NCBI GenBank assembly: GCA_013215295.1
Contig: JABSOZ010000003.1
Location: 372,001-436,000 of the forward strand
Length of the DNA stretch: 64,000 bases
Source: Colwellia sp.
Lineage (GTDB): Bacteria > Pseudomonadota > Gammaproteobacteria > Enterobacterales > Alteromonadaceae
Direction of reading: 5' to 3'
Part shown: positions 9,060 to 18,528 of the stretch, one piece after another
Position numbering within the stretch: the first letter of the stretch is position 1
Layout: each line of letters begins with the position of its first letter
Notes under the pieces: generated by a model
What the model was told of the DNA's origin: nothing
The model's input: the letters and a program-made list of their open reading frames with translations, nothing else
Databases searched by the model: none
Made by a program: the position numbers and the translations under genes

Positions 9060-10169
9060 TTAATTTATTGAAATCAACTCAAAGTCTTTTGCGGCAAATT
9101 CCTTACCATTAAGTATTATTGATACTTGATGAACACCGGCATGATAAACACGGGTACTAATGGGTTTAAAGCTTTGCTTACGCAGCACTTGGTGTATTTC
9201 ATTAGTTGCTAATGAACGTTCACTAATTTTAAATACCTTTTTTGTTAACTGACCGTTTTTCTTCATGAAGTATAAGCCGTATTCTACGCGTATTTTTTTT
9301 GTCTCTTTTGAGTTATTTTTTATTGAAAAAGCAAATTCAGCATATGTTCCCATGACTACTTTTTCTGTTAAAACATTAAACGTAATTAATTCGATATCAG
9401 TACTATCATAACCAAACAATGCAAGTGCTTCAGGAGAGGCTCGTTTTAATAACGTGCGACAGGCATGCTTTATAGTGCGGTCTGCTTGTGTACTTTCACC
9501 GATGTATTGATTTGCAAATTCAATCACTGTATCTGGATTATCTTTGGCAATATCATTCAGATTGTTAGCAACACTGCGACGAACAATTTCGGTAGGATCG
9601 TTAAATAAAGCATGTAATATCGGCAATAATAACGTGGCATCATCTTTGTACGTTCGTAGGTCAATCGCCCAAGGTAACCGAGGTCTAGAGCCTTCACTGG
9701 CTAAACGTCTGACCAAGTAATTAGAATGCTTACACCATAAGAACATTTGTGTCAGCATTTGTTGGCCGTATTTTATTAAAAATGGCCTAACCGCAAATTC
9801 AGCGCTGGTAAATTGGGTTATTTTTTCAAAAGCGCTAATCGATGTTTGGTAGTCATCTATACCATAAGTTTCTATGTATTCTGGTAGAAACATAAACTCG
9901 ACACTGCCTTCTTTAATGCCATCATCGACTAAACTGTCAATTAACTTAACTAAAACATCAGTCGCTTGGGGAAAATCCTTTGGCATGAATTGATGCAATA
10001 CCTCTTTGGTATGAGTCATTCGTTCTTTTAATTCTAATTGTTCAAAGTTATCAGACATTATTAATTGCATAAATTTGTCTTGATTAAAGTCAACTAAACA
10101 TTTGTTCAAATGTTTTGCTAAAAGCAAATAAAACTTTTCGTTATACAGATCTTTAAACGCTTCTGGCAT
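9060..10169 (-). CDS. AlkC-like DNA alkylation repair protein (HEAT-repeat, Ig-like tail)
   Basis: Likely DNA glycosylase of the AlkC/AlkD HEAT-repeat family, which removes N3-alkylated bases without base flipping. Residues 1-255 are all-helical with HEAT-like repeats and the RRLASEGSRPRLPWA block typical of AlkC-type proteins. Residues about 265-369 look like an all-beta Ig-like domain, as known for some AlkC groups. A near-consensus LexA box sits 50 bases upstream of the start, which suggests SOS control. The gene stands alone; no other alkylation gene is adjacent, although an Ada-AlkA/Ogt pair lies elsewhere in this window. Confidence 0.85.
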   Translation of the reverse strand: MPEAFKDLYNEKFYLLLAKHLNKCLVDFNQDKFMQLIMSDNFEQLELKERMTHTKEVLHQFMPKDFPQATDVLVKLIDSLVDDGIKEGSVEFMFLPEYIETYGIDDYQTSISAFEKITQFTSAEFAVRPFLIKYGQQMLTQMFLWCKHSNYLVRRLASEGSRPRLPWAIDLRTYKDDATLLLPILHALFNDPTEIVRRSVANNLNDIAKDNPDTVIEFANQYIGESTQADRTIKHACRTLLKRASPEALALFGYDSTDIELITFNVLTEKVVMGTYAEFAFSIKNNSKETKKIRVEYGLYFMKKNGQLTKKVFKISERSLATNEIHQVLRKQSFKPISTRVYHAGVHQVSIILNGKEFAAKDFELISIN

Positions 10170-10218
10170 GTTAACTCACTTTATTAAATATAATGGTACT
10201 TAGATAAATACAAGTTGA

Positions 10219-10234
10219 CTGTATCTATATACAG
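10219..10234. promoter_or_regulatory. LexA (SOS) box upstream of the AlkC-like gene
   Basis: CTGTATCTATATACAG fits the gammaproteobacterial SOS consensus CTG-N10-CAG with the favoured alternating TA centre; flanking bases (GA... and ...TT) are also close to the E. coli TACTG...CAGTA form. It lies 50 bases upstream of the AlkC-like start codon, where it would cover a promoter. There is no gene close on the other side. Confidence 0.8.
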
Positions 10235-10448
10235 TTCGTTTGTAAATCAATAAAGGTTAACGAATCAATTTATCTTTATCGTTATAAACATGAAAAAATA
10301 AAATGTGGCGACATATAGGCATTAAGTGAAGTTAATGCTTAGGTTGAAGCTATTCGATATACACTTGAAAAGAGGGGCTTGGGTAATGAATAGGTGAAAA
10401 AATGCCAGACTGTTTATCTGACACTTGAACTACTTTCGGCACTAGCCT

Positions 10449-11207
10449 TTAGTTTAATCCATGCCACAAAGCTTGATAACTGACGTCTGATGTAATATCT
10501 ATTGGCTCGCCTATTATCGGCGTTAACCCCTCAATATCAGCAATTCTCGCTAAAGTTGTGATCCTTTCTAAAGGTTCATACTTATGACCAATTTCTTTAA
10601 AACCTTTGAAATAACCACTATCACCACTGTAAAAAATTGACTGTTCGTTACTCTGTATCACCCAAGAACCCCATAATGTATCATTTGCGTCGAGTGATCC
10701 TCAGCCCGAAAAATGTTGAGCGGGAGTGAGCGTTAGCTGTAAGTTTGCTATACGGACAGATTGCCACCAGTCTAGTTCAGTAATAGTACTTTCTTTAATT
10801 CCCCAACTTTTTAAATCATTGGCAAGCCCTAATGGCACAATGAAGTGCTTAACTTTCTCTGCCATCTCTTTAATGGCTGCTTTGTCCAAATGATCATAAT
10901 GATTATGTGAAATGTTCACGCCAGTAATTTTAGGTAATTCATTAATACTAATAGGGGGTTGATGAAAACGTTTAGGGCCAATAAAACTAAAAGGTGAAGC
11001 GCGGTCTGAAAACACAGGATCAATTAACCAATATTTATTTTCCGCCTTCATTAAAAAGCTTGAATGGCCAAGGCGAAATAACGTCATGCTATCAACGGGG
11101 GCTTTTGCTAATATATCTGGAGTGATTCCTTGTAAAGGAATGGATCGTATCGGTGAGATGTCTTTACGTTCTTCTGTCATGTACCGTTTGATTGTATGAA
11201 AGCGCAA
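10449..11207 (-). pseudogene. Broken metallo-beta-lactamase-fold hydrolase (UlaG/NAPE-PLD-like)
   Basis: Two same-frame pieces of one gene. The N-terminal piece (11207-10701) has LFRLGHSSFLM, the DPVFSDRASPF block and the metal motif SHNHYDHLD, ending TPAQHFSG. An in-frame TGA (10700-10698) falls where family members usually have Arg (a single change from CGA). Reading through gives GSLDANDTLWGSWVIQ and FYSGDSGY, which continue the family. After KYEP the sequence then jumps to LERI...GLTPIIGEPIDI, which resembles the C-terminal tail, so the central HWGTF-type metal region appears deleted. Both lesions suggest a dead gene. A functional N-terminal fragment is unlikely. Confidence 0.8.
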
Positions 11208-11394
11208 GAGGTCATTATGGCTCCTAATAATACAAGGGCAGGCGTTCCCCTAAAAATTACAACAAACTCAAATTATCAGTTCTGGAGTTAACATGTTTCT
11301 TGGAGCTTATCGGGTATAGGATATTAATATGTGAAGTGAATCTATCTAGGTAAAAGAGTTTTAATGACTAAGAAATCTGACTGAGCGAGTGAAA

Positions 11395-11679
11395 ATGAAT
11401 ATTAATGAAATAGCTGAGAAGAACTACCTTTGGGTAGAAGAAATGGGCTGGCACAATAAAACGACTTTAGAGGCCCTTGCATTAGTAGCGTCAGAAGTAG
11501 GAGAAGCTATCAATGAATGTCGAAACGAAAAGCCTACAGATGCTTTTGGAGAAGAGTTAGCTGATATTATTCTTAGAGTGTTAGATATTGCCCACTGGCA
11601 AGAGATTGATATCGAAAAAAAGATTCTTGAGAAAATGGCTAAAAATGAAAAAAGAGGCACGAGGGGAAGGCTAAAGTAA
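11395..11679 (+). CDS. MazG-like nucleotide pyrophosphohydrolase
   Basis: Small all-helical NTP pyrophosphohydrolase of the MazG-like fold, 94 residues from the chosen ATG. It shows the metal-binding pattern SEVGEAINE followed by EELADIILRVLDIA (ExxE...ExxD). Proteins of this size hydrolyse NTPs or dNTPs to monophosphates and are used in nucleotide-pool cleaning; the exact substrate is not visible. A GTG six bases upstream could also start it, but ATG at 11395 follows a GAG-rich ribosome binding site at better spacing. It is convergent with the histidine kinase gene downstream and close to its stop. Confidence 0.8.
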   Translation: MNINEIAEKNYLWVEEMGWHNKTTLEALALVASEVGEAINECRNEKPTDAFGEELADIILRVLDIAHWQEIDIEKKILEKMAKNEKRGTRGRLK

Positions 11680-11703
11680 GGTAAATAAAATACATCTGAG
11701 TCT

Positions 11704-13032
11704 TTATTGCTTATTTTTTCGGATAGCTCGTTCAACAATTTCATCTATGGGTAGGTCAATGATAAACTTGCACCCACCTAGTGTTGAGGTGCTAAGTGTA
11801 CAGCTTGCTTTGTGCCATTCACAAATTCTCTGAACAATGGCGAGCCCTAAACCGTAACCTCCTTTTTGCTGGTTTTCATCACGATTTCGGTGTGATTCTA
11901 ATCTAAAAAATGGCTCAAATATTTTATCTCTATTTTTCTCGTCTATGCCATGACCGTCATCTTCAATAATTATTTTTACGTGGCTTTGTGTCATGACTAG
12001 ACTAATTTCAACGCAACCTTTCGCATAACGTAACGCATTCGTTGATAAGTTTTGAATAGCACGTTCGATTAAATGTTCATTACAATGATAAAAGCAAGGC
12101 TCGGGCTTTTGCCATTTAATGGTTAAATGGCTTAACCGAACTAATTTATCTATTTGATTTGTTATTAGCGATGTTAAATCAACCGAAGATTTTTTGATAT
12201 CTTGATTTATATTTTCTAAGCGAGCATAACTTAGCATTTCATCAATAAGTGCTTCTATCTCACTGACATCTTGCACCATATCTTTACGTTGTTCTTCGTT
12301 CGCACCTTCTAGCATAACGAGAGAAAATCGCAACCTCGATAAAGGAGTACGCAATTCGTGAGATACCGCATTGACTAATTGTTTTTGATCCGATAATAAA
12401 CGAATAATGCGATGAGCCATGTCTTTAAAGGTAATAACAATTTGTTGGATCGGTGAATGTTTATTGGCATAGACAGCAACATCTAATTTACCGTTCGCTA
12501 TTTCGCTCGCCATATTATTGAGTTGTTTGAGGTCTCGCCATAATGGTCGCGTCCAGAGTCCAATGACGCCACCCAATAATAAATATGAAGCAAGCAAAAA
12601 CAACCATTTCAAATGTTGATAAGGGGTTTCTGAAGGTACATTCCGATTAAAGGGTCCTAACTGATAAATTGTAGCGCTTTCCAAAAACTTAACGTAAAAA
12701 ATGACATTGTCTTGTTCATCATAATTACGCAGGACCTGACCAGACATGAGTTTTTCTTTTTGTTCTTCAAGCCAATAAAAATCATTCATTGGTGCTGTTT
12801 TTATCTGAATATCAAGCGATTTACTGAGTTTACTTATGATTGATTCTTTTGATTGTGATTTTTGTCCTTGTAACAAAGGCAAAATTTTTGCTACTTGTTC
12901 AAGAGGATGCAACTGCTGGCTCTGGGAGTGTTCAGACTCAATGAATTGTTGCCAAAGTTGCTCAGACAACCAGTTTATAGATAATAAACCTAGCATGATG
13001 ACGAGGTATAAATTTACGAAAAGACGATTCAA
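11704..13032 (-). CDS. Sensor histidine kinase, RstB-like (MipA locus 1)
   Basis: Membrane sensor kinase of 442 residues from a TTG start. TM1 is about 5-22, a periplasmic sensor loop about 23-140, TM2 about 142-160, then HAMP and the dimerisation domain with NAVSHELRTPLSR (His225). The ATP-binding domain has the N box LSTNALRYA, EDDGHGID and GGYGLGLAIV. It is the last gene of a four-gene minus-strand operon after a MipA/OmpV protein, a DUF3019 protein and its cognate regulator 41 bases upstream. Its closest counterpart in the window is the kinase at 22074-23381. The stimulus is unknown; the two exported proteins in the operon may help sense it. Confidence 0.92.
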   Translation of the reverse strand: MNRLFVNLYLVIMLGLLSINWLSEQLWQQFIESEHSQSQQLHPLEQVAKILPLLQGQKSQSKESIISKLSKSLDIQIKTAPMNDFYWLEEQKEKLMSGQVLRNYDEQDNVIFYVKFLESATIYQLGPFNRNVPSETPYQHLKWLFLLASYLLLGGVIGLWTRPLWRDLKQLNNMASEIANGKLDVAVYANKHSPIQQIVITFKDMAHRIIRLLSDQKQLVNAVSHELRTPLSRLRFSLVMLEGANEEQRKDMVQDVSEIEALIDEMLSYARLENINQDIKKSSVDLTSLITNQIDKLVRLSHLTIKWQKPEPCFYHCNEHLIERAIQNLSTNALRYAKGCVEISLVMTQSHVKIIIEDDGHGIDEKNRDKIFEPFFRLESHRNRDENQQKGGYGLGLAIVQRICEWHKASCTLSTSTLGGCKFIIDLPIDEIVERAIRKNKQ

Positions 13033-13073
13033 AATAATTCTACCCGTTTAATGATTATGCAAGTCTATTTATG

Positions 13074-13781
13074 TTAATAAGTATGGGGCTCTTCCCAAGC
13101 GGTACTGCTAAACAAATAACCTTTGCCCCACACGGTGATAATGCGACTCGGATTTTTAGTGCAGTCACCTAATTTTTTACGTAATCGAGATATTCTTACA
13201 TCAACACTTCGATCGAGACCATCATACTCTCGGTCGATCATTTGCTCATGAATATACTCCCTACTTTGTGGCTCTCCGGCATTACTTGCCAATAACCAAA
13301 GCAGTTCAAATTCATGACTTGTGAGCTCTATGGGTTCTGATGATAAAGTCACTTGTCGTGAAGCTTTATGTATATTTAATTGGCCAAACTCTAGGTGCTC
13401 AACAGAGTTTTTTATACTGTGCTTTTTACGACGCAGCAACATATTTATTCTCGCCAATAAAACATAGGGTTCAACTGGCTTAATAATGTAGTCGTCAGCG
13501 CCAATCTCCAAACCGTGGACATGGTCAAAATCGCTATCTTTGGCGGTGAGAAAAATAATAGGATGCTCATAACTGTTACGCACTTTACGACAGACCGCGA
13601 AGCCATCTAGTTTCGGTAACATGACATCTAAAATAATTAAATCAGGCGCATTGTTTTTAATGAAATCAACAACCGTATCACCTTGATGGAGCATAGATAC
13701 TTGAAAGCCATTTTGGCCGAGAAATTTCGAAATAAGATTAGCTAAACGTAAATCATCTTCGACTAACAATATATGATTCAT
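13074..13781 (-). CDS. OmpR/RstA-type response regulator (MipA locus 1)
   Basis: DNA-binding response regulator of 235 residues. The receiver domain (1-115) has the acidic pair VEDD, phospho-acceptor Asp52 in LIILDVMLP, the switch Thr in FLTAKD and Lys101 in IIKPV. The C-terminal winged helix has ELTSHEFELLWLLA and ends VWGKGYLF. I chose the ATG at 13781 because GGAG lies 9 bases before it; a start 15 bases upstream would run into the DUF3019 gene. The start overlaps the DUF3019 stop as TAATG, indicating translational coupling. Probable targets are the phased repeats upstream of the operon (15152-15188). Confidence 0.93.
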   Translation of the reverse strand: MNHILLVEDDLRLANLISKFLGQNGFQVSMLHQGDTVVDFIKNNAPDLIILDVMLPKLDGFAVCRKVRNSYEHPIIFLTAKDSDFDHVHGLEIGADDYIIKPVEPYVLLARINMLLRRKKHSIKNSVEHLEFGQLNIHKASRQVTLSSEPIELTSHEFELLWLLASNAGEPQSREYIHEQMIDREYDGLDRSVDVRISRLRKKLGDCTKNPSRIITVWGKGYLFSSTAWEEPHTY

Positions 13782-14170
13782 TAAAAGAAACTCCAATCTG
13801 CTCGTAATCTTCGACGATATTTTTTGGGTAATGCCGTATTAATTTTAATGTGTTGATAGGCTAATACCTTCTCATTGTTCATCAAGGTAAATTTCATATC
13901 TTGAGCAAGTGAAATTTCGAGATCGGCATTAATATCAAGTGTGTTTTCCCAACACTTTAAACGTAAACTATCCTGAAATAAGCAAGCGTCGATAGGGTGT
14001 GCGTTTTGCCATATAACTTTTACCTTCATTCTACAGCTATCTCCGAGCTTCTTTACCATACATACCGAAGGTTTAATAATAAGTTGGCTTGTGGATGAGG
14101 CCGAAAGAGGTTGTAAAACTAGACCAAAAACAAACAGATAGATAATAGCTCTCCATCGGCTAGAAGTCAT
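13781..14170 (-). CDS. DUF3019 family exported protein (locus 1)
   Basis: Small exported protein of 129 residues with an N-terminal signal segment (about 7-25). Four cysteines are conserved with the paralogue at 24223-24699: VC...SC, then CLF and KCW. Both end in basic-aromatic tails (RADWSFF here). DUF3019 proteins have no established function; the genetic link to a MipA/OmpV protein and a two-component system suggests a periplasmic part of the same response. It overlaps the upstream MipA gene by 11 bases and the downstream regulator by one base, so the operon is tightly coupled. Confidence 0.8.
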   Translation of the reverse strand: MTSSRWRAIIYLFVFGLVLQPLSASSTSQLIIKPSVCMVKKLGDSCRMKVKVIWQNAHPIDACLFQDSLRLKCWENTLDINADLEISLAQDMKFTLMNNEKVLAYQHIKINTALPKKYRRRLRADWSFF

Positions 14171-15044
14171 AAGTTACTCCTGCAAAGATGGTATTGATAT
14201 AATCATCTTTAACTAATGGACTCTCAGTCATCGCATCATCTAAAAACACCCTTTTAATATTCAGTTTTGCACGCCAGCGCTCTGATAGTTGATGCGTCAA
14301 TACCAAGCGAAAGTAAGGATTAATACTTAATTTTCCTTGATAGTCTAGGTCTTCACCCGAGTCTGTTGTTGGTGAAATACCGTAGTAATAATCAACTAAG
14401 TTCTTGCTATTAATATTTGTGCCAACGCTAAATGACATTGCCGTATTGGGTAACGGTAATGTCATTATCCGCGTTAACTCTATTTTGGCATTAAAGCCGT
14501 TGTAAACATTATTAACATCATGGAGTATTTGTGCTTGAAGGTCGGTAGTTTGATTAATAAACCAATTAAATTGAACACCTGCATCAATTGCCCAGCGCCG
14601 ATTTGAAACGTCTTTAACATTAACATCTATGTCTGGCTCTGGTGGATTAAGCTCTTCTGAGTCAGTTTCTCCTGTACTGGGAGTTAAGGCATCTCCTGAA
14701 GAAATTGACTCTATTAAAATATTTTTTGGATGCCAACGTGTGAAATATGCTTTTTCATGATTTAACTGAGTGATGGCACTTATGATCAGTTGATCATTAT
14801 CAAAAAATGAATAACCTAAGGTATTATTATCAAAAAATACTTTTTCACCGTAATAACTTATCTGAGGAATAAGTACTAAAGGGATATTATCACCACCGTG
14901 TAAAGGATTGGTGTAAACGCCTGCGCCCACCGCTAAAGAAAATTTCCATTCTCCCACTGTCGCACAGCTATCCGTTATTAGCTCACAGTCATTGGAAAAT
15001 GAAAGCTGACTGAACATTAACAATAGCAATAAGTAATATTTCAA
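14160..15044 (-). CDS. MipA/OmpV family outer-membrane protein (locus 1)
   Basis: Outer-membrane beta-barrel of 294 residues with a signal peptide (about 1-17, MKYYLLLLLMFSQLSFS). The mature N-terminus has GEWKFSLAVGAGVYTNPLHGG and the chain ends FAGVTYDF, both typical of the MipA/OmpV family. An acidic linker rich in Glu, Asp and Pro (about 118-138) interrupts the barrel. It is first in the operon with DUF3019, regulator and kinase. Family members occur as scaffold or antimicrobial-response outer-membrane proteins, but no function can be assigned here from sequence alone. Confidence 0.85.
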   Translation of the reverse strand: MKYYLLLLLMFSQLSFSNDCELITDSCATVGEWKFSLAVGAGVYTNPLHGGDNIPLVLIPQISYYGEKVFFDNNTLGYSFFDNDQLIISAITQLNHEKAYFTRWHPKNILIESISSGDALTPSTGETDSEELNPPEPDIDVNVKDVSNRRWAIDAGVQFNWFINQTTDLQAQILHDVNNVYNGFNAKIELTRIMTLPLPNTAMSFSVGTNINSKNLVDYYYGISPTTDSGEDLDYQGKLSINPYFRLVLTHQLSERWRAKLNIKRVFLDDAMTESPLVKDDYINTIFAGVTYDF

Positions 15045-15151
15045 TGAAAAATTTCCGTTTTAAGTTTTATTTACTTCGTCTACTGCAATTATTTAAAGTC
15101 TCATTGGAGCATGTCTACTGAAGTAATCTGCGACTATAATTTACCATTGCT

Positions 15152-15188
15152 TTACATTATTGCCAGCTTCAGTTACATCAAATTACAT
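15152..15188 (-). promoter_or_regulatory. Phased TTACAT hexamers upstream of MipA locus 1
   Basis: TTACAT occurs at 15152, 15173 and 15183, that is with spacings of 21 and 10 bases, on one face of the helix. Tandem half-sites with about 10-base period are typical for OmpR-family regulators, and the local regulator (13074-13781) is one. The sites lie about 110-145 bases upstream of the mipA start and about 90 bases before the divergent lipoprotein gene, so either or both could be controlled. Confidence 0.5.
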
Positions 15189-15274
15189 TTGATTTCATTT
15201 GACAACAGTATATAAATATCAAGCGCGTATTGTTTCCGGTAAATAATCGTACATTAATTACATGGAGAGCAAAA

Positions 15275-17380
15275 ATGTTGAACAAAAAAATAATACTACT
15301 CAGTTCATTTTTACCACTTTTAGGTTGCGGCGGCGATGCGAGCAACGACGTTTCCATAGAGAACCTTAAAGAAGTCCCTTCACTTAATGCAATGACAATG
15401 GCATTAACGCCTTTAAAGCCTGTTAATGCAACTGACTTTGAAAAACATTTGAAAAATGGAGTTTATCTTAATAGCGCTCAGCAGAGTGAAATTTTTCAAA
15501 CGTTTGATGCTAATACAGAAGGAAACCCCACTCCAGCTACAAGCAATAATAACAATGAACAAAGTGGTTATTCATCAACCATTACCCAAGAAGAAGGGGT
15601 TGATGAAGGAGATCGAATTAAGTATGACGGCGAATTTATGTATATCGCCAATAATGAGTATTACCAGCGACAAACTTATGCACAAGAAGCTCCAATAGCA
15701 CAAACATCGGTGCGCATTTTACAGCGTGATGCACAAGGTGAGATCAGTGAATTGTCAAAAACTTTAGTCAATGAAGCAGCCTCTTCAATCAATAGTTTGT
15801 ATTTGAATAAAGATAAGTTAGCTGTTTTATCCGATATCTACACATTTTATAATGACGGTAATGTGAATACATCAAGTATCGCTTCCTATGGATTTTTCCC
15901 TATGGAAGAAAGTTTTAATTTATCATTATTGGATGTAGCTGATCAGTCAGCCCCTGCCATTACAGCGTCTTACACGATGGACGGTGCTATAATTGATAGC
16001 CGACGCGTTGACGACGTGCTTTACATTGTAAGTAGCTTCTCACCTTATATTTCTGAGCTTCCTGTTGCAGAAACTGAAACCGAAAAGTTAGATAATTACA
16101 AAACAATATTTTTAACAGATATAAGTGATTTCCTCCCACAATTAGTAGATAAACAAGGTAACAGCAGAAATTTAGTTGAACCCGAGAATTGTTTTATACC
16201 TGCAGAAACGACAGACAAAGATGGTTTTAATGGCATTGTCACATTAACAACAATAGATTTAAAACATCCTGACAGTATTTCTTCAATCTGTATCAATACC
16301 CAAGTTTCGGGTCTTTATGCGACACCAACTTCTGTCTATTTATATGGTACCCACTACCAGTACGAAGATAGTAAAACGATTGAAACATCTATCATTCATA
16401 AATTTTCAATTGCTGGACAAGATATAAACTATGTTGCTTCAGGTGCCCTTGATGGCCGATTTAATTGGCATTTATCTAACCTTAGATTTAGTGAAAATGG
16501 TGATGATTTACGAGTTGTTACTACCAAAGGTGACCGAAATATTGGTTATGATCATTACTTAAATATTCTCAGCCCAGTAGGGAATGAGTTAACACTTGTG
16601 GCGCAATTGCCTAATGATACTTACCCTGAAAAAATCGGTAAACTTAATAATGGAGGTATAGTGCAAGAAGATATAAAAGCAGTACGTTTCTTCGAGGATA
16701 AAGCCTTTATTGTAACCTTTTTAAATACCGATCCACTTTATGTACTTGACCTAGCAGATAATGACCAAATAAAAATTACCGGAGCCCTTGAAATTCCAGG
16801 CTATTCATCATACTTACATCCTATTTCAGACAGTTTACTTGTAGGGATTGGTCAGAACGTTGATCCAAATAGACTTTTCCTAGAAGGCGACGGTACATCT
16901 GCCGATGAAATTACACCTATTATTGAAGGCGCTAAAATAAGTTTATTTGATGTAAGCAATATGCATGATCCCATTGAAATTAAATCTATTGTTTATGAAA
17001 ATGGTTATACCCCGGTTGAATTTGATTATCATGCACTAACGTACTTAAAAACTGCAGAGAACACTCATCGTTTTGGTCTGCCCGTCGAAAGGTGGTTATC
17101 AGAAAGGGTTGTTGATAGTGAAACAGGGCAAGAGTATTACATTTGGGCGCCTGAAAATTCACTGCAACTCATTGAAGTAACCGGTAACGATGCGAATGCA
17201 ACCTTAGTTGAAATAGGCAGCGTTAAACCAGTGGGATCTACAGATGCTGATGAAGCGATCTATATTTCTGGATGGGATGACCGAGCTATATTCCACGGTG
17301 ATGATATTTATTATCTTCATGGTAATAGTATTTGGAAAAGTTATTGGCTAACACCTGAATTAACGACAGGTCCATTCTAA
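15275..17380 (+). CDS. Beta-propeller domain lipoprotein (PF09826-type)
   Basis: Secreted or cell-surface lipoprotein of 701 residues. The signal ends in a lipobox LLGC (Cys18). The EEGVDEGDRIKYDGEFMYIA block near residue 110 is the hallmark of the beta-propeller family found in secreted bacterial and archaeal proteins, and repeated sheet-like segments continue to the C-terminus (WLTPELTTGPF). I placed the start at the ATG preceded by GGAGAG five bases before it; an upstream in-frame start at 15230 would put charged residues ahead of the lipobox. It is divergent from MipA locus 1. Function unknown; the fold suggests binding or scaffolding. Confidence 0.85.
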   Translation: MLNKKIILLSSFLPLLGCGGDASNDVSIENLKEVPSLNAMTMALTPLKPVNATDFEKHLKNGVYLNSAQQSEIFQTFDANTEGNPTPATSNNNNEQSGYSSTITQEEGVDEGDRIKYDGEFMYIANNEYYQRQTYAQEAPIAQTSVRILQRDAQGEISELSKTLVNEAASSINSLYLNKDKLAVLSDIYTFYNDGNVNTSSIASYGFFPMEESFNLSLLDVADQSAPAITASYTMDGAIIDSRRVDDVLYIVSSFSPYISELPVAETETEKLDNYKTIFLTDISDFLPQLVDKQGNSRNLVEPENCFIPAETTDKDGFNGIVTLTTIDLKHPDSISSICINTQVSGLYATPTSVYLYGTHYQYEDSKTIETSIIHKFSIAGQDINYVASGALDGRFNWHLSNLRFSENGDDLRVVTTKGDRNIGYDHYLNILSPVGNELTLVAQLPNDTYPEKIGKLNNGGIVQEDIKAVRFFEDKAFIVTFLNTDPLYVLDLADNDQIKITGALEIPGYSSYLHPISDSLLVGIGQNVDPNRLFLEGDGTSADEITPIIEGAKISLFDVSNMHDPIEIKSIVYENGYTPVEFDYHALTYLKTAENTHRFGLPVERWLSERVVDSETGQEYYIWAPENSLQLIEVTGNDANATLVEIGSVKPVGSTDADEAIYISGWDDRAIFHGDDIYYLHGNSIWKSYWLTPELTTGPF

Positions 17381-17407
17381 TAAACTAAAACGTATCAATG
17401 TTTTACT

Positions 17408-17439
17408 AAAGCCTAATGGTAAATATATCGTTAGGCTTT
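17408..17439. terminator. Bidirectional terminator
   Basis: Stem AAAGCCTAA / TTAGGCTTT around a 14-base loop. It sits between the convergent lipoprotein and MBL hydrolase genes, with A-rich sequence on the left and T-rich on the right, so it can serve both strands. Confidence 0.7.
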
Positions 17440-17456
17440 ATTCGTTGCTGAATGGC

Positions 17457-18221
17457 TCAAAATCTAAATGAGCGAAATAATTTAGCCTTTACAGAACGCC
17501 AATGTGTTTTAGGGATTTTAGGCGCTAGTATCAATAACTGCTGGTAATCATGCTCGGTTAAATTTACCTCGCCACCATGAGCAAGAATTAAACTTTTAGG
17601 TGCTAGAGCTCTTATTTTTTGAAGCGAAGTCCGATAACGATTGGGATAGAAAATGGGGAAAGGGGGAATGTATTTATTTTTTACTTTTACCATTAAATCG
17701 GCAACATATACTTTATTGCTCGGTAAGTGGTGTAAAGATAAATCTCTATCTGTGTGACCTTGAGTAGCTAAAGCAACCCACTCAGAAAAACCTGGTAAGT
17801 GGTCTCCATCATTCAGTTTATAGTCAGCGATTAACTGACTAGAATACCACATATTAACACGGGGCTTCTTCATACGCTTTGCTACCCATCTAGCTAACAT
17901 TATATCAGTGAGGTGCATGAGACGACCTTCGAGGCCAGAGTACCACTGTCCACTTACATTAGCAGTCGCAATTTTACATCCTGTTATTTTTCGTAATTTG
18001 TTTGCGGCTCCGGCATGATCAGGGTGCATATGTGTGACTACGACCAAAGATAAATCATTAAATGGACGTTGTAGTACTTGAGTAATAAAATTTCTTAACA
18101 GCGTAATATCTGAGCGACAACATCCATCAAGCAGGAGTAACTTATCAGCATACTCAGCGAGTAGTATGGTTTGGATGTGTCCGTCGATGTGATGAAGTTT
18201 TATGATAAATAAGTTCTGCAT
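17457..18221 (-). CDS. Metallo-beta-lactamase-fold hydrolase
   Basis: Cytoplasmic metal-dependent hydrolase of 254 residues, with no signal peptide. The metal motif VVVTHMHPDHAG gives His64, His66, Asp68 and His69; further ligand candidates are TQGHTD (His in the 150s), VADLMV and a late ILAHGGE. The layout fits the broad glyoxalase II/RNase Z-like superfamily and not a true beta-lactamase. The substrate is unknown. It is convergent with the beta-propeller gene, and its promoter region faces the 3' end of the hybrid kinase gene about 300 bases away. Confidence 0.83.
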   Translation of the reverse strand: MQNLFIIKLHHIDGHIQTILLAEYADKLLLLDGCCRSDITLLRNFITQVLQRPFNDLSLVVVTHMHPDHAGAANKLRKITGCKIATANVSGQWYSGLEGRLMHLTDIMLARWVAKRMKKPRVNMWYSSQLIADYKLNDGDHLPGFSEWVALATQGHTDRDLSLHHLPSNKVYVADLMVKVKNKYIPPFPIFYPNRYRTSLQKIRALAPKSLILAHGGEVNLTEHDYQQLLILAPKIPKTHWRSVKAKLFRSFRF

Positions 18222-18528
18222 AAATTAAATATTGCTGAACATAGTAAAAGAATAAATAGACAGACGCACGACTTTTAATGTATTCGAAACTTAATTTTTG
18301 AAACGTTGTTTCGCCGATTCACAGATTAAAAACCGTATCGCTGATGCGAGCAGTTTAGGTTTAGGAAGGGGAGCAGCAATTAATACCTCGTAAGTGCTTG
18401 AAACATCAAACACTGATGAAACCATGTAAACCTAATGAATTCAGTTTTACGAGATAAAAGATACTCTTAATAAGTTGACCATATCAAGAACCTTCAAACT
18501 AATAAGGTCAATATTTAAAATAATCACC
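18222..18528. other. Intergenic stretch
   Basis: About 300 bases between the hybrid kinase stop and the MBL hydrolase start. No gene or strong hairpin seen; it should contain the hydrolase promoter. Confidence 0.4.

Noticed and set aside
17457..18221. Beta-lactamase
   Set aside because: No signal peptide and the motif context fits the general MBL-fold hydrolase group.
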